Shown here: positions 47,072-55,491 of the stretch, in pieces
Layout of the letters: each line of letters opens with the position of its first letter
Numbering within the stretch: the stretch's first letter is position 1
Assembly (NCBI GenBank): GCA_963697365.1
Contig: CAVONT010000003.1
Coordinates: 171,255-235,254 of the forward strand
Length of the DNA: 64,000 bases
Direction: 5' to 3'
DNA from: CAIXZV01 sp963697365
Lineage (GTDB): Bacteria > Chloroflexota > Limnocylindria > Limnocylindrales > CSP1-4
Made by a program: the position numbers and the translations under genes
The notes under the pieces: model-generated
What the model saw: the letters and a program-made list of their open reading frames with translations, nothing else
Told to the model about the DNA's origin: nothing
The model's database searches: none

Positions 47072-48234
47072 TCCAGCAGAGGATCCTGGCGCTGGCCGGG
47101 GTCGTCGCCCTCGTGGCGGCGGCGTGCGGCGGAGCGTCGGGCACCCCGGCGCCCAGCCTGAAGGCCGAGATCGGCGAGGGCGAAGGCAAGCTCAACCTGG
47201 TCATCTGGGCCGGCTACGCCGAGCGAGGTGACGTGGACCCGGCCTTTGACTGGGTGACGCCCTTCGAGGAGGCGACCGGCTGCAAGGTCAACACGACCGA
47301 CATGACCGACTCCAACAACGGCGTCGCGCTCATGCAGTCGGGCGACTACGACGGCATCTCGGCATCCGGCGACGCGACGACCCGCCTCATCAAGGGCGGC
47401 GAGGTCGCGGCGGTGAACACGGCCATCCTGCCGAACTACAAGAACGTGTTCGAGGGACTCAAGAACCTGCCCCACAACACGGTCGACGGCGTCAACTACG
47501 GCGTTCCGCATGGCCGCGGCCCCAACGTGCTCATGTACAACTCCGAGGTCCTGGGCGAGGCGCCCACCTCGTGGGATTCCGTCTGGTCCGACGACTATGC
47601 GGGCAAGATCAGCGTCTATGACAGCCCGATCTACATCGCCGATGCCGCGCTGCGCCTCAAGCAGACCAACCCGGAGCTCAAGATCGACAACGTCTACCAG
47701 CTCACCAAGGAGCAGCTCGACGCCGCAATGAAGCTGCTCGAGCAGCAGCGTGACAGCGGGGCTCTCTACTGGGGCACCTACTCCGATCAGGTCGCCTCAT
47801 ATGCCGCAGGGGACGTCGTCACTGGCACGTCCTGGATGTTCCAGTCCAACCTGCTCAAGGGCGAGGACAAGCCGATCGAGGCCATCCTGCCCGAGGAGGG
47901 CTCCACAGGCTGGTCCGACACGTGGATGATCTCGTCCAAGGCCAAGAACCCCAACTGCATGTACAAGTGGATGGACTGGATGATGTCGCCCGAGGCGAAC
48001 GGCCAGGCGACGGTCTGGTTCGGCGAGGCACCGACGTCCCAGCAGGCATGCGACTACGCGGAGACCATCTCCCCCGGCCACTGCGAGGCGACCCACGCCA
48101 CCGACGAGGCCTACTACGACAAAGTCCACTACTGGTCCACGCCGCAGGCCGACTGCGCAGACAAGGACGACGCCACCAAGTGCGTGACCCAGGAGGACTG
48201 GGTCCAGGCCTGGACCAAGCTCCGCGGCTCCTGA
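47068..48234 (+). CDS. potD: Polyamine-type ABC transporter substrate-binding lipoprotein
   Basis: 388 residues. Signal and lipobox in LALAGVVALVAAACGGAS. PotD/PotF fold: KLNLVIWAGYAERGDVDPAF, VTPFEEATGCKVNTTDMTDS, DYDGISASGDATTRLIKGGE, HNTVDGVNYGVPHGRGPNVL, ALYWGTYSDQVASYAAGDVV, STGWSDTWMISSKAKNPNCM, YKWMDWMMSPEANGQATVWF. Six Cys in the mature chain (residues in TGCK, PNCM, ACDY, HCEA, DCAD, KCVT) are unusual for this family and may form three disulfides. ATG overlaps potA; a hairpin after it separates it from the permeases. Confidence 0.92.
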   Translation: MIQQRILALAGVVALVAAACGGASGTPAPSLKAEIGEGEGKLNLVIWAGYAERGDVDPAFDWVTPFEEATGCKVNTTDMTDSNNGVALMQSGDYDGISASGDATTRLIKGGEVAAVNTAILPNYKNVFEGLKNLPHNTVDGVNYGVPHGRGPNVLMYNSEVLGEAPTSWDSVWSDDYAGKISVYDSPIYIADAALRLKQTNPELKIDNVYQLTKEQLDAAMKLLEQQRDSGALYWGTYSDQVASYAAGDVVTGTSWMFQSNLLKGEDKPIEAILPEEGSTGWSDTWMISSKAKNPNCMYKWMDWMMSPEANGQATVWFGEAPTSQQACDYAETISPGHCEATHATDEAYYDKVHYWSTPQADCADKDDATKCVTQEDWVQAWTKLRGS

Positions 48235-48261
48235 GCCGGGGCGCCTGAACCCGCGCCTCCA

Positions 48262-48296
48262 GGAGGGGCCCCCGGTCACGGCCGGGAGGCCCCTCC
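48262..48296 (+). terminator. Intra-operon hairpin after potD
   Basis: GGAGGGGCC ... GGCCCCTCC with an inner CCCGG/CCGGG stem, no U-tract. Located between potD and potB; may stabilise the binding-protein mRNA or partly terminate, giving more potD than permease. Confidence 0.6.
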
Positions 48297-48366
48297 GCCA
48301 TCCCTCAGGCGCACCCGGCGCCACACCACGACTCCGCCGCTCCATCGAGTACGAACCCACCGCCCG

Positions 48367-49296
48367 ATGACCGCGACCTCAGGCACCATTCCTGCACCGG
48401 ATCAGCCGCCCCTGCCCGCGCCGCGATCGAGTCCGGCGCGCCGCGTGTCGGCGTGGCTGCACCCGCGCCAGCGGGTCCGGGCGGGTCTGCTGCTCCTGGG
48501 GCCGCTCGGCTGGCTGGGCATCGCTTACCTGGGGTCGCTGTTCGTGCTCCTCCTGAATGCGTTCTGGAGCACTGACGAGTTCACGGGCGAGGTGGTCCCG
48601 TTCTCGTGGACGCTCGACGCGTTCATGACGATTGCCAGTGAACCCGTCTACCAGATCGTCGCCCTGCGCACCATCGGCATGGCGGCCCTGGTCACCATCA
48701 CCGACATCATCCTGGCCTTCCCGCTCGCGTACTACATGGCACGTATCGCGTCGCCCCGCAAGCGCTCCGCGCTCGTGATCGCGGTGCTGATGCCGCTGTG
48801 GGCCGCCTACCTGGTGAAGGTCTACGCCTGGCGCACGATCCTCCAGGGAGATGGCCTCGCAGAGTGGATCGTGACGCCGCTGGGCCTTCCCGCCCCCGGC
48901 CTCGACGAGATCACGAATGCGTGGCTGGTGCTCTCCTACCTGTGGCTGCCGTACATGGTCATGCCGATCTACGCAGGGCTGGAGCGGATCCCAAAGTCGC
49001 TCCTGGAGGCCTCCTCCGACCTCGGTGGCCAGTCGGCCGTCACGTTCCGGAGGGTGATCCTCCCTCTTGTGCTGCCCGCACTCGTCGCCGGGTCGATCTT
49101 CACGTTCTCGCTGACCCTCGGCGACTACATCACGCCCGACCTGGTCGCGGATGCGAAGTTCATCGGCAACGTCATCTACGACAACTCGAGCCTGGGCAAC
49201 CTCCCGCTGGCGGCGGCGTACTCGCTGGTGCCAATCGCGGTGATGACCATCTACCTCCTCGTCGCGCGGCGCCTTGGCGCGTTCGACTCGCTGTGA
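48367..49296 (+). CDS. potB: Polyamine-type ABC transporter permease
   Basis: 309 residues, intact. Six transmembrane helices after a Pro-rich cytoplasmic N-terminus; e.g. LLLGPLGWLGIAYLGSLFVL, ITDIILAFPLAYYMARIASP, VIAVLMPLWAAYLVKVYAWR. The EAA loop for contact with PotA is LLEASSDLGGQSAVTFRRVI. Pairs with PotC as a heterodimeric channel. Confidence 0.93.
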   Translation: MTATSGTIPAPDQPPLPAPRSSPARRVSAWLHPRQRVRAGLLLLGPLGWLGIAYLGSLFVLLLNAFWSTDEFTGEVVPFSWTLDAFMTIASEPVYQIVALRTIGMAALVTITDIILAFPLAYYMARIASPRKRSALVIAVLMPLWAAYLVKVYAWRTILQGDGLAEWIVTPLGLPAPGLDEITNAWLVLSYLWLPYMVMPIYAGLERIPKSLLEASSDLGGQSAVTFRRVILPLVLPALVAGSIFTFSLTLGDYITPDLVADAKFIGNVIYDNSSLGNLPLAAAYSLVPIAVMTIYLLVARRLGAFDSL

Positions 49297-49306
49297 GGCC
49301 CGCGCG

Positions 49307-50110
49307 ATGATCGAGCCACGCCTGATCCGCATCCTGCTCCGCATCGCCAGCGCCGGCGTGCTTGCGTTCCTCTACCTGCCACTCGTCGTGCTCGCGCTCT
49401 ACGCCTTCAACCCGAGCAAGCTCCAGGTCTGGCCACCGACAGGCTTCACGCTCCACTGGTTCGGCGAGGCACTGGCCAACTCCGCCCTCATCTCGGCCAT
49501 CGGCAACTCGCTCATCGTGGCCGTCCTCGCCACAGCCATGGCGCTCGTCCTTGGCACCCTCGCCGCCCTCGCCGTGCAGCGGTACGACTTCTTCGGGCGC
49601 CACACGATCTCGTTCTTCCTGATCCTGCCGATCGCTCTACCAGGTGTGGTGACAGGCATCGCGCTGCGGACGTCGTTCGTCACGTTCGGTATCCCGTTCG
49701 GGCTGTTCACGATCATCGTCGGCCATGCCACGTTCTGCGTGGTCATCGCCTACAACAACGTGATCGCGCGGCTCCGCCGGATGCCCGTCTCTCCAGAGGA
49801 GGCATCCGCCGACCTGGGCTCGGACGGCTTCCACACCTTCCGGCGGATCACCCTGCCCGGCATGGGCACGGCCCTCGTGTCCGGTGCCCTCCTTGCCTTC
49901 GGCCTCTCGTTCGACGAGATCATTGTCACCAACTTCACCGCAGGCGCCGGCACCCAGACGCTGCCGATGTGGATCCTGACAGCGATCCAGCGCCCCACCG
50001 AGCTGCCCGTGGTGAACGTCGTGGCGCTGGTGATGGTCCTGATCTCGGTCGTGCCGGTCTGGCTGGCGTCCCGCATCGCCTCGGACGGAGCCGCCCTCAG
50101 CAGGGGCTGA
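49307..50110 (+). CDS. potC: Polyamine-type ABC transporter permease
   Basis: 267 residues from ATG at 49307. Six transmembrane helices (FLYLPLVVLALYAFNPSKLQ, IGNSLIVAVLATAMALVLGT, FFLILPIALPGVVTGIALRT); EAA loop in PVSPEEASADLGSDGFHTFR, RITLPGMGTALVSG. The FNPSK motif after helix 1 is typical of PotC/PotI. Eleven bp after potB; last gene of potADBC. Confidence 0.93.
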   Translation: MIEPRLIRILLRIASAGVLAFLYLPLVVLALYAFNPSKLQVWPPTGFTLHWFGEALANSALISAIGNSLIVAVLATAMALVLGTLAALAVQRYDFFGRHTISFFLILPIALPGVVTGIALRTSFVTFGIPFGLFTIIVGHATFCVVIAYNNVIARLRRMPVSPEEASADLGSDGFHTFRRITLPGMGTALVSGALLAFGLSFDEIIVTNFTAGAGTQTLPMWILTAIQRPTELPVVNVVALVMVLISVVPVWLASRIASDGAALSRG

Positions 50111-50162
50111 ACCGATCGCGGCTACGGCCAGCGCCGCCCGCGCGACCGCGGACGCGTGCCGT

Positions 50163-50267
50163 TCAGTGCCATCGCTTGGCTCCGTCGACCACCACGACCA
50201 GCGCCGGCAGGGTCATCAACAGCCATGCTGCGCCCATGGCGAGGGCGCGCCCGTACCGTGTGCGCAT
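50163..50267 (-). CDS. Membrane miniprotein with C-terminal GAKRWH
   Basis: 34 residues from ATG at 50267 (GGAGG 8 bp upstream): MRTRYGRALAMGAAW, one hydrophobic segment (WLLMTLPALVVVV), end DGAKRWH, TGA at 50163. Same size, same basic-then-hydrophobic order and the same C-terminal GAKRW as the product at 38725-38823, 11 kb away. The last codons are also alike (GGAGCCAAGCG in both). An 11-bp direct repeat at 50367-50388 lies in its upstream region. Function unknown; family not recognised. Confidence 0.7.
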   Translation of the reverse strand: MRTRYGRALAMGAAWLLMTLPALVVVVDGAKRWH

Positions 50268-50366
50268 GTTCACAGCCTCCATGTGCCCGCATCGCGCGGG
50301 CCTCCGCCCCGTTCGGTCCCGCCGTGCGTGCCCGGACCGGTCACGGGACGGCATGATGCGCCGCGG

Positions 50367-50388
50367 CACTTACGCACCGCTTATGCAC
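50367..50388. promoter_or_regulatory. 11-bp tandem direct repeat between divergent genes
   Basis: CACTTACGCAC directly followed by CGCTTATGCAC (8 of 11 identical). The one-turn period is typical of OmpR/PhoB-class regulator sites. It lies between the miniprotein gene (start 50267, minus) and the TraR/DksA gene (start 50433, plus). Confidence 0.45.
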
Positions 50389-50432
50389 GACGGCGTGCCG
50401 ATGTGGACAGCCGCGGGAGTACGATCGCGGTC

Positions 50433-50777
50433 ATGGACCAGCCGACGCCTGCCCTCGATCCTCGAAGCGCCCTCCTCGCCGAGCGCGAGCGCGTCCTCGC
50501 GGAGCTGGCGGACACCGAGGTGGAGGCGCCGGGGCCGATGACCTACGGATCCCAGGCGGCCGCGGCCACCCACGTCTTCGAGCAGCAGCGCGACCTCGCG
50601 TTGCGCGATCACAACCGCGCCCACCTGGCCGATGTCAACGGCGCCCTCGCCCGCCTGGACGCCGGCACGTATGGCTGCTGCACCGCCTGCGGCAAGGAGG
50701 TCGCCGCTGAGCGCCTCGAGGCGCTTCCGTGGGCCGCCCTGTGCATCGACTGCCAGCGGACGAAGGGCCGCAGGTGA
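50433..50777 (+). CDS. TraR/DksA-type zinc finger protein
   Basis: 114 residues from ATG at 50433. N-terminal coiled-coil helices (SALLAERERVLAELADTEVE, FEQQRDLALRDHNRAHLADV) and a C-terminal four-Cys zinc finger (GCCTACGKEVAAERLEALPW then LCIDCQR: C-x2-C-x17-C-x2-C). Such proteins insert into the RNA polymerase secondary channel. The acidic tip residues that define true DksA are not obvious, so DksA-like is the safer name. Its stop overlaps the dehydratase gene (GTGA). Confidence 0.88.
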   Translation: MDQPTPALDPRSALLAERERVLAELADTEVEAPGPMTYGSQAAAATHVFEQQRDLALRDHNRAHLADVNGALARLDAGTYGCCTACGKEVAAERLEALPWAALCIDCQRTKGRR

Positions 50778-51790
50778 CCGTCGAGGCCGGGCCTGCACCC
50801 GAGCCCCGTCTCGTCGGCCTCGAGGACATCCGGGCTGCGGCCGCCATCCTGCGAGGTGTTGCCCTGCGCACGCCGCTGGTCCCGTTCGGCCGGCCCGAGC
50901 GCCGCCACTGGCTGAAGGCCGAGTCCCTCCAGCCGATCGGCGCGTTCAAGATCCGCGGCGCCTACCATGCGGCGGCCACGCTCACCGCCGCGGAGCGGGC
51001 CAACGGGCTGATCACCTACTCCTCGGGCAACCACGCCCAGGGCGTCGCGCGAGCAGCACGCCTGCTCGGCGTCCCGGCCGTCATCGTCATGCCCTCGGAC
51101 AGCCCGAGACTCAAGCGCGACCGGGTGGCCGAGGACGGCGCCGAGATCGTGATCGTGGGCACGGCGTCGGACGAGCGCAAGCGCGTTGCCGAGGAGATCG
51201 CGGCCGCCCGCGGGCTCGCCGTCATCCCTCCCTACGACGACCCGCGGATCGTCGCGGGCCAGGGCACGTGCGGCCTCGAGATCGCCGAGGACATGCCCGA
51301 GGTCGCGGCTGTCCTCGTCCCCATCGGTGGAGGCGGGCTGGCGGCGGGCATTGCAGCGGCGATCACGGCCCTCACCCCGGGCGCGCGGCTCATCGGGGTT
51401 GAGCCCGAGCTCGCCGCCGATGCACGCGAGAGCCTGGCCACCGGACGGATCGTCCGCTGGGAGGCGGACCTCGTCAGCCGCACGATCGCCGACGGGACCC
51501 GGACGCAGTCGATCGGCGTGCTGAACTTCGCCCACCTGACCCGCCAGCTCGACGCCGTGGTCACCGTGTCCGAGGAGGAGATCGCGGCGGCCGTCCGGCT
51601 GGCCGCGGAGGAGGCACGGCTGGTGGTGGAGCCGTCCGGCGCGCTGACTGCGGCGGCGATGCGCTTCCGGGCAGGCGAGGCCGGGCTGGACGGGCTGGAT
51701 GGACCGATCGTGGGCGTGGTGTCGGGCGGCAACGTCGATCCCGATGCCTACCTGCGCTACCTGGAGGCACCGGTTCCAAGGCAGGGCTGA
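50774..51790 (+). CDS. Threonine/serine dehydratase-like PLP enzyme
   Basis: 338 residues, GTG at 50774. Fold type II: PLP Lys in PIGAFKIRGAYHAAA, SSGNHAQGVARAARLLGVPA (phosphate/substrate loop), GQGTCGLEIAEDMPEVAAVL, VPIGGGGLAAGIAAAIT (PLP-phosphate glycine loop), VVSGGNVDPDAYLRYLEA. No ACT regulatory domain, so it is of the catabolic dehydratase/serine racemase class. Forms 2-oxobutyrate or pyruvate plus ammonia, or racemises serine. Intact. Confidence 0.92.
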   Translation: MTVEAGPAPEPRLVGLEDIRAAAAILRGVALRTPLVPFGRPERRHWLKAESLQPIGAFKIRGAYHAAATLTAAERANGLITYSSGNHAQGVARAARLLGVPAVIVMPSDSPRLKRDRVAEDGAEIVIVGTASDERKRVAEEIAAARGLAVIPPYDDPRIVAGQGTCGLEIAEDMPEVAAVLVPIGGGGLAAGIAAAITALTPGARLIGVEPELAADARESLATGRIVRWEADLVSRTIADGTRTQSIGVLNFAHLTRQLDAVVTVSEEEIAAAVRLAAEEARLVVEPSGALTAAAMRFRAGEAGLDGLDGPIVGVVSGGNVDPDAYLRYLEAPVPRQG

Positions 51791-51873
51791 GAGTTCGTCA
51801 CGCCTGCGGCCCGTCATGCCTGCCCGTCACGCCCGGGGGCTCGCCGGCTCCCTCGGGGACCGCCGCGGCCGAC

Positions 51874-52464
51874 GTGGACTACGATTGGCCGATCCACCGA
51901 CCCGGCCCGCCGTCACGACTGCCCGACCGACCCGGAGGCACCACCATCCGCTCGCTCCGCACCCGTCTCCTCGTGCTCGTCGCCCTCGCGGCGGTGGTCG
52001 CCACGCTCACCGGCGCATGCGGTGGCGGCGCCACCTCGCCGGGGAAGATCGGCCAGCCGGCGCCCGCGATCACGGCGACGGCGCTCGACGGCACGCAGGT
52101 CGATCTCGCCGCCTTCAAGGGCAAGCCCGTCATCGTCAACTTCTGGGCCTCGTGGTGCGTCCCCTGCCGCGAGGAGTTCCCGCTCTTCCAGCAGAAGCTT
52201 GCCGAGCTGGGTCCGACCGACGGCCTCGAGATGATCGGCGTGCTCTACAAGGACGAGCCCGAGATGGCCCAGCGGTTCCTGTCCGACTTCGGCGAGGCCT
52301 GGCCCACCGTCGCCGACCCCGAGGGCGCACTTGCCGACGCCTATCGCGTGGTCGCACCGCCGCAGACGTACTTCATCGACGCTGAGGGCATCCTCCAGGC
52401 GATCCACATCGGCCAGGTCGATGCCGAGGATTTCGACGCCCAGTACGCCAAGATCAGGCCGTGA
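51874..52464 (+). CDS. TlpA-like thioredoxin lipoprotein
   Basis: Signal and lipobox (LLVLVALAAVVATLTGACGG), then a redoxin domain: ITATALDGTQVDLAAFKGKP, VIVNFWASWCVPCREEFPLF (CVPC active site), DEPEMAQRFLSDFGEAWPTV, YRVVAPPQTYFIDAEGILQA (cis-Pro). Start problem: the only standard start giving the full signal is GTG at 51874, with a 24-residue Pro-rich extension. A perfect GGAGG sits 7 bp before ATC at 51946, where MRSLRTRLLVL would be expected. Either ATC is a base error for ATG or initiation is unusual. Its stop overlaps the ABC gene start (GTGA). Confidence 0.9.
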   Translation: MDYDWPIHRPGPPSRLPDRPGGTTIRSLRTRLLVLVALAAVVATLTGACGGGATSPGKIGQPAPAITATALDGTQVDLAAFKGKPVIVNFWASWCVPCREEFPLFQQKLAELGPTDGLEMIGVLYKDEPEMAQRFLSDFGEAWPTVADPEGALADAYRVVAPPQTYFIDAEGILQAIHIGQVDAEDFDAQYAKIRP

Positions 52465-53483
52465 CGGGCCAGGCGCCCGCAGCCGACGACGCGATCGCCA
52501 TCCACGTCGACGGGCTGCGCAAGTCCTACGGCAGGGGCGAGATCCTCGCCGGGGTCACCTTCGACGTCCGCCAGGGCGAGCTCCTCGCGCTGCTGGGCCC
52601 CAACGGCGCAGGCAAGACCACGACGGTCGAGATCCTGGAGGGCTACCGGAGCGCCGACGGAGGCACCGTCCGTGTGCTGGGCCTCGATCCCGCGCACGAG
52701 GCCCGAGCCCTCCACGCCCGCATGGGCTTCATGCTCCAGGAGGGCGGCGTCGACAACAAGATCTCGCCGCGCGAGGCCCTGCGCCTGTACGCCCGCTTCT
52801 ACCGCGATCCCGAGGATCCCGAGCAGCTGCTCGAGCTGGTGGATCTCGGACGTGCTGCCGACACCCGGTACCGGCGCCTCTCGGGCGGTGAGAAGCAGCG
52901 GCTCGGCCTGGCCCTCGCGCTCCTCGGCCGCCCCGAGCTGCTCGTGCTCGACGAGCCCACCGCCGGGATGGACCCGGCCGCCAAGCAGGCCACCCGCGAG
53001 CTGATCGCCGCGCTGCGGGCGGCCGGCACCACGATCCTGCTCACCACCCATGAGCTGGCGGACGTCGAGCGCCTCGCGGACCGGGTGGCGGTGCTGGATC
53101 GCGGCCGGCTCGTCGCGCACGGGTCGCCGGCCGAGTTGACGGGGGCCGCCGCCCAGCGGGTGCGGTTCCGCCTGTCGATGGCGCTCTCGAGCGATGATCG
53201 GGCCACGCTCCCGGCATTGCTGGGCGTCGCCGACGCGATGGTGGTGGCGGCCGGGGCCGGCGCGCACTACGAGCTCACCGGCCTCCCCGGCGCCCCGGAC
53301 CCGCGGCTCGTCGCCTCCCTGGCAGCCTGGTGCGCGGAGCGGGGCCTGCTCCTCACGGAGCTGCGCCTGGGCGCCGCCAGCCTGGAGGAGCGATACCTGG
53401 AGCTTGTCGGCGCCGACGTGGCCGAAGGGGCCGGCGTGGCCGAGTTGGCCGACGGCGGAGGTGACCGCGTGGGTGCCGCATGA
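52461..53483 (+). CDS. ABC-2 type exporter ATP-binding protein
   Basis: 340 residues, GTG at 52461. Walker A LLALLGPNGAGKTTTVEILE, Q-loop FMLQEGGVDNKISPREALRL, signature YRRLSGGEKQRLGLALALLG, Walker B LLVLDEPTAGMDPAAKQ, H-loop TILLTTHELADVERLADRVA. The C-terminal extension (about 100 residues) resembles CcmA/DrrA-type exporters. Coupled upstream to the TlpA lipoprotein and downstream (ATGA) to the permease. This TlpA-ABC linkage hints at cytochrome/thiol-redox or haem-related export, but drug-type export is equally possible. Confidence 0.92.
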   Translation: MTGQAPAADDAIAIHVDGLRKSYGRGEILAGVTFDVRQGELLALLGPNGAGKTTTVEILEGYRSADGGTVRVLGLDPAHEARALHARMGFMLQEGGVDNKISPREALRLYARFYRDPEDPEQLLELVDLGRAADTRYRRLSGGEKQRLGLALALLGRPELLVLDEPTAGMDPAAKQATRELIAALRAAGTTILLTTHELADVERLADRVAVLDRGRLVAHGSPAELTGAAAQRVRFRLSMALSSDDRATLPALLGVADAMVVAAGAGAHYELTGLPGAPDPRLVASLAAWCAERGLLLTELRLGAASLEERYLELVGADVAEGAGVAELADGGGDRVGAA

Positions 53484-54272
53484 GCGGACGCACGCTGGGC
53501 GCCGGCATCCCCGCCCGACCCGCCTCCTGGCCCACGATGGCAGCAGCCCTCGCCCTCCACGAGCTGCGCGTGGCCCTCCGGCGCGGCGAGAGCCTGCTCG
53601 TGACGTTCGTGATCCCGGTGGGCGTGCTGCTCGTGTTCTCGGGTTTCGACATGGGCGTCGGGGCAGGGACCGCCGGCCCCGCCGGGGTCCAGCGCGTGCT
53701 GCCGGGGTCCATCGCGCTCGCGATCATCGCGGCGTCGCTCGTGTCGCTCGCGATCGGCACCGCGTTCGAACGCCAGTACGGGGTGCTCAAGCGGCTCGGG
53801 GGAAGCCCCGCCGGCTCGTCCGTGGTGGTCGCGGCCAAGACGACGGCCGTCATCGTGGTGGAGGCCGTGCAGCTGCTGCTCCTCGTCGGCCTCGGCGTCG
53901 GCGTGCTCGGGCTTCGTCGCCGGACCGGGCGCCTCCGCTCCCCTGGTGGCAGCGGGCCTGGTCGGCGGCACCGTTGCGTTCGCGGGCCTCGGGCTCCTCA
54001 TGGCCGGGACGCTGCGCGCGGAGGCGACGCTCGCGCTCGCGAATCTCCTGTTCCTGCTCGCCCTGGTGCTGGGCGGGATCGTCGTGCCGCTGGAGCGGCT
54101 GCCGGGCGCGATCGCAGCCATCGCCGAGGTGCTGCCGCCTGCCGCGCTGGTGAAGGTGCTGGCCGTCGGCCTCGGCGCGCTCGATGCCGACGCCACCGAG
54201 GCGCTCGCGATCCTGGCCGGCTGGGCCGTGGTGCTCGCCGGCCTGGCCGCCCGCCGGTTCTCCTGGGACTGA
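53480..54272 (+). pseudogene. ABC-2 type permease, one frameshift
   Basis: ATG at 53480 overlaps the ATPase stop. N-terminal part: ALALHELRVALRRGESLLVT, FVIPVGVLLVFSGFDMG, SIALAIIAASLVSLAIGTAF, ERQYGVLKRLGGSPAGSSVV (conserved ABC-2 loop), VVEAVQLLLLVGLGVGVLG. After an indel near 53920-53945 follow AGLVGGTVAFAGLGLLMAGT, LANLLFLLALVLGGIVVPLE, LPPAALVKVLAVGLGALD. Six helices, about 264 residues with the frame restored. Confidence 0.88.
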
Positions 54273-54600
54273 CCACCGGCTCGGACTGGCGCTGATCACC
54301 GCCGGACATGACGGACCCCCTGGCCGCCAGGGAGGGAGCGGCACAGGGGGTCACACACCTCGCCCCCCGTCCCGACCGGGGGATCCGGGAACGCTGGGTG
54401 CTCGGTGGTCCGGGCGTTGGCCCGTCGTCATCCTCCCCGGTTCCCCGGTCGGGACGTTGCCATGATGCGAGCGTCCGGTCCCGGAACCATCGTCGCGAGG
54501 TGGCAGATCGCGCGCCATCCGGTTGCGCGAAGGCTGCATCCGGGGCCACCTGTCGTGCGAAGGATGGGAAGATCCACATCCCGAGAGGTATCCGCCCGAC
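54273..54600. other. Intergenic region with strong hairpin
   Basis: No gene seen. GACCCCCTG (54314-54322) pairs with CAGGGGGTC (54344-54352), probably the terminator of the ABC operon. A second GC hairpin (CCCCCG/CGGGGG) lies near 54363-54381. The right part should hold the promoter of the TspO-related gene; GAGAGG lies before its ATG. Confidence 0.5.
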
Positions 54601-55419
54601 ATGTCCGTCATGCCCGCCACCGCCGCACCCCGCCGCTCCGACATCACCCGCCAGGCCGTCACCGTCCTCGCCTTCCTGTTCACCGTGATGGTCAACGTGG
54701 CCGCCAACGCCGTGCCGATCAACGGCCAGATGACGAGAGCCATCAGCGACCGGTTCGACATCTTCGTCACCCCTGCGGGCTACGTGTTCGCCATCTGGGG
54801 CGCCATCTACCTGCTGCTCGGCGCTTTCACGACGTGGCAGGCCCTGCCGCGCAACCGGGCCGACGCGACGCTGCGCCGGGTCGGCTACCTGCCTGCCCTG
54901 TCGGGCGTGCTCAACAGCATCTGGCTCGTGCTGTTCCACTACGAGGCATTCGCGGCCGCGCTGGGCGTGATCGTCATGCTCCTGGCCACGCTGATCGCGA
55001 TCCACCTGCGCCTCTGGGAGCACCGTGCCGAGCTCCGGGGCACCGCGTACTGGACCGTGCGTGCCCCATGGTCCGTCTACCTCGGCTGGATCACCGTTGC
55101 GACCATCGCCAACACCACCCAGACGCTCTCGTTCGCGGGCTTCGACGGCTTCGGGATCGAGCCGGCGCTCATCGCCGCGGTCGTGCTGGCAGTGGGCATC
55201 GCGATCGCCTCCACGTTCGTGTGGCGGTTCAACGATGCCGCGTACGGCCTCGTCATCGTGTGGGCGTATGCCGGTGTGGCAGTCAAGGAGTCGGACACGC
55301 TCGTCGTGGCGGGCACGGCAGCAGCCGGCGCGGCCATCGTGGCGCTACTGGTCGTCGTCAGCCTCGTGCGCAACCGTGCACCCCGGGCATCCCATATCGA
55401 GGCACCGCAGCCGGCCTGA
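54601..55419 (+). CDS. TspO/MBR-related membrane protein
   Basis: 272 residues from ATG at 54601 (GAGAGG upstream). About eight hydrophobic helices. The first half resembles tryptophan-rich sensory proteins: VTVLAFLFTVMVNVAANAVP, FVTPAGYVFAIWGAIYLLLG (TPAG-x-FAIWG signature), LNSIWLVLFHYEAFAAAL. The second half adds VYLGWITVATIANTTQTLSF and FGIEPALIAAVVLAVGIAIA. Longer than classical TspO (about 160). Porphyrin or tetrapyrrole sensing/transport is a guess from the family. Confidence 0.82.
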   Translation: MSVMPATAAPRRSDITRQAVTVLAFLFTVMVNVAANAVPINGQMTRAISDRFDIFVTPAGYVFAIWGAIYLLLGAFTTWQALPRNRADATLRRVGYLPALSGVLNSIWLVLFHYEAFAAALGVIVMLLATLIAIHLRLWEHRAELRGTAYWTVRAPWSVYLGWITVATIANTTQTLSFAGFDGFGIEPALIAAVVLAVGIAIASTFVWRFNDAAYGLVIVWAYAGVAVKESDTLVVAGTAAAGAAIVALLVVVSLVRNRAPRASHIEAPQPA

Positions 55420-55491
55420 CGGGCGCAACCGGCGGCAGCTCCACGGGTGCCGTCAGGGCACGCCAGAGGGCCGATGGCCTATGCTCGGCGC

